DNA of 9,149 nt, taken from NCBI GenBank assembly GCA_021296375.1, contig JAGWAQ010000090.1:1-9149 (forward strand). The letters are read 5' to 3'. Positions 6,957-9,149 of the stretch are shown here, piece by piece. Both the position numbers and the translations under genes were made by a program. Each line of letters begins with the position of its first letter. The stretch's first letter is position 1. The notes below the pieces were generated by a model that saw only the letters and a list, made by a program, of their open reading frames with translations, had not been told where the DNA came from and did no database searches. The DNA is from Alphaproteobacteria bacterium. Lineage in GTDB: Bacteria; Pseudomonadota; Alphaproteobacteria; Puniceispirillales; UBA1172.

Positions 6957-6994
6957 ATCTGCCCCTGATAGGTATCGGGGGCAGATTTTTTTTT
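6957..6994 (+). terminator. Strong rho-independent terminator between dctP and dctQ
   Basis: The arm at 6957-6969 pairs with 6974-6986 as a 13-bp stem (one G-U pair, the rest Watson-Crick) around the loop AGGT, and a run of nine T follows (6986-6994). ATCTGCCCC and GGGGCAGAT form the base. It lies 66 nt after the dctP stop and 12-38 nt before the possible dctQ starts, so it probably works as a partial terminator that keeps DctP more abundant than DctQM. No replacement promoter is evident before dctQ. Confidence 0.88.
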
Positions 6995-7032
6995 GATCGC
7001 GACCGATGAACCTGCTGGAAGGCACCACCGCC

Positions 7033-7545
7033 ATGCTGACCACATCCCATGATTATGTTGACTGGAGCGCGCGGCAATTGGCCAAGCTTGGGGGCATTGT
7101 GCTGCTGCTGCTGGCGGTGATGACGGTAATCTCTGTCATCGGGCGCGGCATCAATGCCTATGGGTTTGGCCCCATTCAGGGGGATTTCGAGCTGATCGAA
7201 CATGGCACCGCCTTTGTGGTGTTTTGCGCCCTGCCCTATTGCCAGATGCGGTTTGGCCATGTCAGCGTTGATGTGCTGGCACGGCATTTCCCCTACCCCC
7301 TGTCCTGGGGGATCGCCTTGATCAGCCAACTGGCGATGATGGTGATGGCGTTTGTCATCTGCCGCCAGCTCTATTTGGGCATGATGGACAAGCTGAACTG
7401 GGGGGAGACCACATTCATCATCCAGTTTCCGGTCTGGTGGGGCTACGCCGCCTCCCTTCCCGCCAGCATGCTGTGGGTGGTCTGCGCGGCGATGGCCAGC
7501 CTGTCCATTCTGCGCAACTACGCGCCGGGGGATGATCTGCCATGA
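7033..7545 (+). CDS. dctQ: TRAP transporter small membrane subunit (DctQ family)
   Basis: DctQ is the four-helix inner-membrane partner that, with DctM, forms the TRAP permease driven by the sodium gradient. The protein has 170 residues from this start, typical of the family. Hydrophobic segments lie at about 19-38, 56-72, 92-113 and 134-157. The sequence VISVIGRGINAYGFGPIQGDFELIEHGTAF is DctQ-like in its IGR motif and following E-rich turn. I preferred the ATG at 7033 because GGAAGG (7017-7022) lies 10 nt upstream. The in-frame ATG at 7006 has no ribosome site and would add nine residues, but it cannot be excluded. The stop overlaps the dctM start as ATGA, which indicates translational coupling. 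The terminator just upstream implies reduced expression relative to dctP. Confidence 0.9.
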   Translation: MLTTSHDYVDWSARQLAKLGGIVLLLLAVMTVISVIGRGINAYGFGPIQGDFELIEHGTAFVVFCALPYCQMRFGHVSVDVLARHFPYPLSWGIALISQLAMMVMAFVICRQLYLGMMDKLNWGETTFIIQFPVWWGYAASLPASMLWVVCAAMASLSILRNYAPGDDLP

Positions 7546-8846
7546 CGCCATTTGAAATGGGCCTTCTTTCCCTGCCGGTGATGCTGGTGCTGATCCTGAT
7601 GCGGGTGCCGATCATGCTGGCGATGTTTGCTGTTGGCGTTGTTGGGCAGGTGATGATCCTCGGCAGTTGGGCGCCGTTCATGGCGCAGATGAAGACCATC
7701 ACCTATTCGACCTTTTCGAGCTATTCCCTGTCGGTCATCCCGATGTTCCTGCTGATGGGGCAATTCGCCAGTCGCGGCGGGCTGTCCCGCGCCTTGTTTC
7801 AGGCGGCAAAAGCCTTTGTCGGGCATCGCCGCGGGGGGCTGGCGCAAGCGGCGATTGCGGCGTGCGGCGGGTTCGGGGCAATTTGCGGCTCGTCTCTTGC
7901 CACCGCCGCCACCATGGGCCAGGTCGCCTTGCCGGAATTGCGCAACCACGGCTATTCGGACCGGCTGTCCACCGCCGTGCTGGCGGCGGGCGGCACCCTC
8001 GGGGTTTTGATCCCGCCGTCGGTGGTGCTGGTGATCTATGCCATCCTGACGGAACAGAATATCGCCAAGCTGTTTATGGCGGCGTTCATCCCGGGTTTTC
8101 TGGCCATTCTCGGCTACATGGTGACGATTGGCTTAATGGTCAACTATGGCGGAGAAAAAGAAACCCCCCAGCCGAAAACATCCTGGCGGGAACGCGGGGC
8201 GGCGCTCATCACCATCTGGCCGGTGAAGGCGATTTTCCTGCTGGTCTATGGCGGGAATTACATGGGCTGGTTCTCCGCCACGGCAGGGGCCACCGGTCTT
8301 TACGCCTACCTGAAGGGGGAGCTGACCTGGCCCGCCTTTCAGGACGCCGTGCTGGAAACCGCCAGTTCCACCGCCATGATTTTTGCCATCCTGCTGGGGG
8401 CGGCGCTGTTCAACAGTTTTCTGGCGTTTTCGCGGGTGCCGTTTGAAGCCGCCGCTTTTGTCGGCGCCCTTGACGTCAACCCTTACCTGATCCTGACGGT
8501 GATCCTGGTGGTGTACCTGATCCTCGGGTGTTTCATGGACAGCCTGTCGATGATCATCCTGACGATTCCGGTGTTCTTCCCGGTCTTCCAGACCCTTGAT
8601 TTCGGCATGGGGCCGGAAGAAGCGGCGCTGTGGTTCGGGGTGCTGGTGCTGATCGTCGTGGAGGTGGGGTTGATCACCCCGCCGGTGGGGCTGAACCTGT
8701 TTGTCATCAATAAACTGGCGAAAGACGTGCCGCTCGCCGAAAGCTTCCGCGGGGTTCTGCCGTTTGTCGCCAGTGACCTCGTGCGCGTCGTTATCCTGAC
8801 GGCTTTCCCCGGCATCACCTTATTCGCGGTGCATCTCTTGTTCTGA
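7542..8846 (+). CDS. dctM: TRAP transporter large membrane subunit (DctM family)
   Basis: DctM is the main transport subunit of the TRAP permease, which moves the DctP-delivered acid inward with sodium ions. It has 434 residues, the usual length, with about a dozen hydrophobic segments. Conserved blocks are present: GGFGAICGSSLATAATM (109-125), GTLGVLIPPSV (151-161), GCFMDSLSMIILTIPVFFP (329-347) and EVGLITPPVGLNLFVI (374-389). The two IPP/TPP blocks are the inverted-repeat halves that line the transport and sodium sites. The ATG overlaps the dctQ stop by four bases (ATGA), so the two subunits should be made in matched amounts. The TGA stop overlaps a further ATG as TGATG (8844-8848). No terminator was seen after it. 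Confidence 0.95.
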   Translation: MTPFEMGLLSLPVMLVLILMRVPIMLAMFAVGVVGQVMILGSWAPFMAQMKTITYSTFSSYSLSVIPMFLLMGQFASRGGLSRALFQAAKAFVGHRRGGLAQAAIAACGGFGAICGSSLATAATMGQVALPELRNHGYSDRLSTAVLAAGGTLGVLIPPSVVLVIYAILTEQNIAKLFMAAFIPGFLAILGYMVTIGLMVNYGGEKETPQPKTSWRERGAALITIWPVKAIFLLVYGGNYMGWFSATAGATGLYAYLKGELTWPAFQDAVLETASSTAMIFAILLGAALFNSFLAFSRVPFEAAAFVGALDVNPYLILTVILVVYLILGCFMDSLSMIILTIPVFFPVFQTLDFGMGPEEAALWFGVLVLIVVEVGLITPPVGLNLFVINKLAKDVPLAESFRGVLPFVASDLVRVVILTAFPGITLFAVHLLF

Positions 8847-8920
8847 TGGGGGTTCAGCCGCTGGATTTGCCAAGGCCGACCGCACTGGACACAGCGGCGA
8901 TCGCGCTCTATGTCATGACC

Positions 8921-8980
8921 ACAACATCAATGCCCACAACACCAATGGCCACAACATAAATGCCAACAACATCAATGCCC
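8921..8980 (+). repeat. Four 15-bp tandem units before the terminal gene
   Basis: Units at 8921-8935, 8936-8950, 8951-8965 and 8966-8980 follow the consensus ACAACATCAATGCCC; units one and four are identical and ACAAC begins a fifth. Each unit carries an ATG in the same frame. Unit three has TAA (8957-8959) where the consensus has TCA. Forward reading gives a TTSMP-type pentapeptide repeat; reverse reading gives GIDVV. Confidence 0.95.
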
Positions 8981-8995
8981 ACAACGAGTCTTCCC

Positions 8996-9149
8996 ATGTA
9001 TATTTCTGTCACTGGCCTCAAGCCGAAAGGGTTCTGGGCCGCCCTGCGGTTCTGGATGCTGGCCATCCCCTGTTTTCGTGCCGCCCAGACCGCCGACGGC
9101 AACCTGTTCTGCGAGACGAAATCCCACAACGGCTATCAGCACACCTTGA
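8996..9149 (+). CDS. Small conserved protein, partial at window end
   Basis: The frame starts MYISVTGLKPKGFWAALRF and runs at least 51 codons to the window edge without a stop. The text, including LFCETKS and NGYQHTL, resembles short bacterial proteins of the ferredoxin-like alpha/beta-barrel kind (antibiotic-biosynthesis-monooxygenase or DUF3291-like), which I recognise only loosely. The ATG at 8996 is chosen because the protein character starts there. In-frame ATGs at 8975 and 8960 lie in the repeat units and would add MPTTS-type residues. The ribosome site is weak for all three. It follows dctM by 149 nt on the same strand and may share its transcript; no functional link to dicarboxylate transport is evident. 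Confidence 0.6.
   Translation, partial: MYISVTGLKPKGFWAALRFWMLAIPCFRAAQTADGNLFCETKSHNGYQHTL

Noticed and set aside
6949..7551. A 200-aa reverse frame opposite dctQ
   Set aside because: It has a low-complexity His/Gln-rich translation, antisense to a clear membrane protein gene, and runs through the terminator.
8921..8980. CRISPR array
   Set aside because: The 15-bp units are directly adjacent with no unique spacers.
8908..9129. A reverse frame with a GIDVV pentapeptide repeat
   Set aside because: The repeat is the reverse reading of the 15-bp minisatellite, and the rest is antisense to the MYISVTG protein.

Overview
The window looks like chromosomal DNA of an alphaproteobacterium, probably of Rhodospirillales type. 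This rests on the GC-rich genes, the pairing of uppP with an NDUFA9-like oxidoreductase, and a malonyl-CoA synthetase next to a TRAP dicarboxylate transporter. The taxonomy is inferred from gene content and protein style; no rRNA is present.

Left part (1-2071): uppP (undecaprenyl-diphosphate phosphatase, forward) converges on a reverse-strand NDUFA9-like NAD(P)-binding protein. That second gene is split by a frameshift near 1431-1440. A complete tRNA-Leu(CAG) with an encoded CCA end follows at 1985-2071, behind a plausible promoter.

Middle (2072-2939): a conspicuously AT-rich stretch with no recognisable conserved gene. It holds one candidate 67-aa single-span membrane protein (2674-2877), a possible sigma70-type promoter, and a perfect 9-bp inverted repeat that resembles a CRP-type operator.

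Right part (2940-8846): a forward gene set for uptake and activation of a malonate-like dicarboxylate. It runs matB (malonyl-CoA synthetase), an ATP-grasp (RimK/glutathione-synthetase-like) ligase, then the TRAP components dctP (periplasmic receptor), dctQ (small membrane subunit) and dctM (large membrane subunit). The expected logic is that DctP binds the acid in the periplasm, DctQM imports it with a sodium gradient, and MatB converts it to malonyl-CoA. No malonyl-CoA decarboxylase (matA) and no regulator gene lie in the window. The role of the ATP-grasp ligase is unknown. A strong rho-independent hairpin sits between dctP and dctQ and probably sets receptor output above membrane-subunit output.

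Right end (8847-9149): a four-unit 15-bp minisatellite leads into the start of a small protein cut off by the window edge.

Two themes recur. First, there are coding lesions: a frameshift in the NDUFA9-like gene, an in-frame TAA at codon 30 of the ATP-grasp gene, and a TCA-to-TAA change inside the terminal repeat. Second, there are short tandem repeats with units of 12 or 15 bp, two of them inside matB and both frame-preserving.
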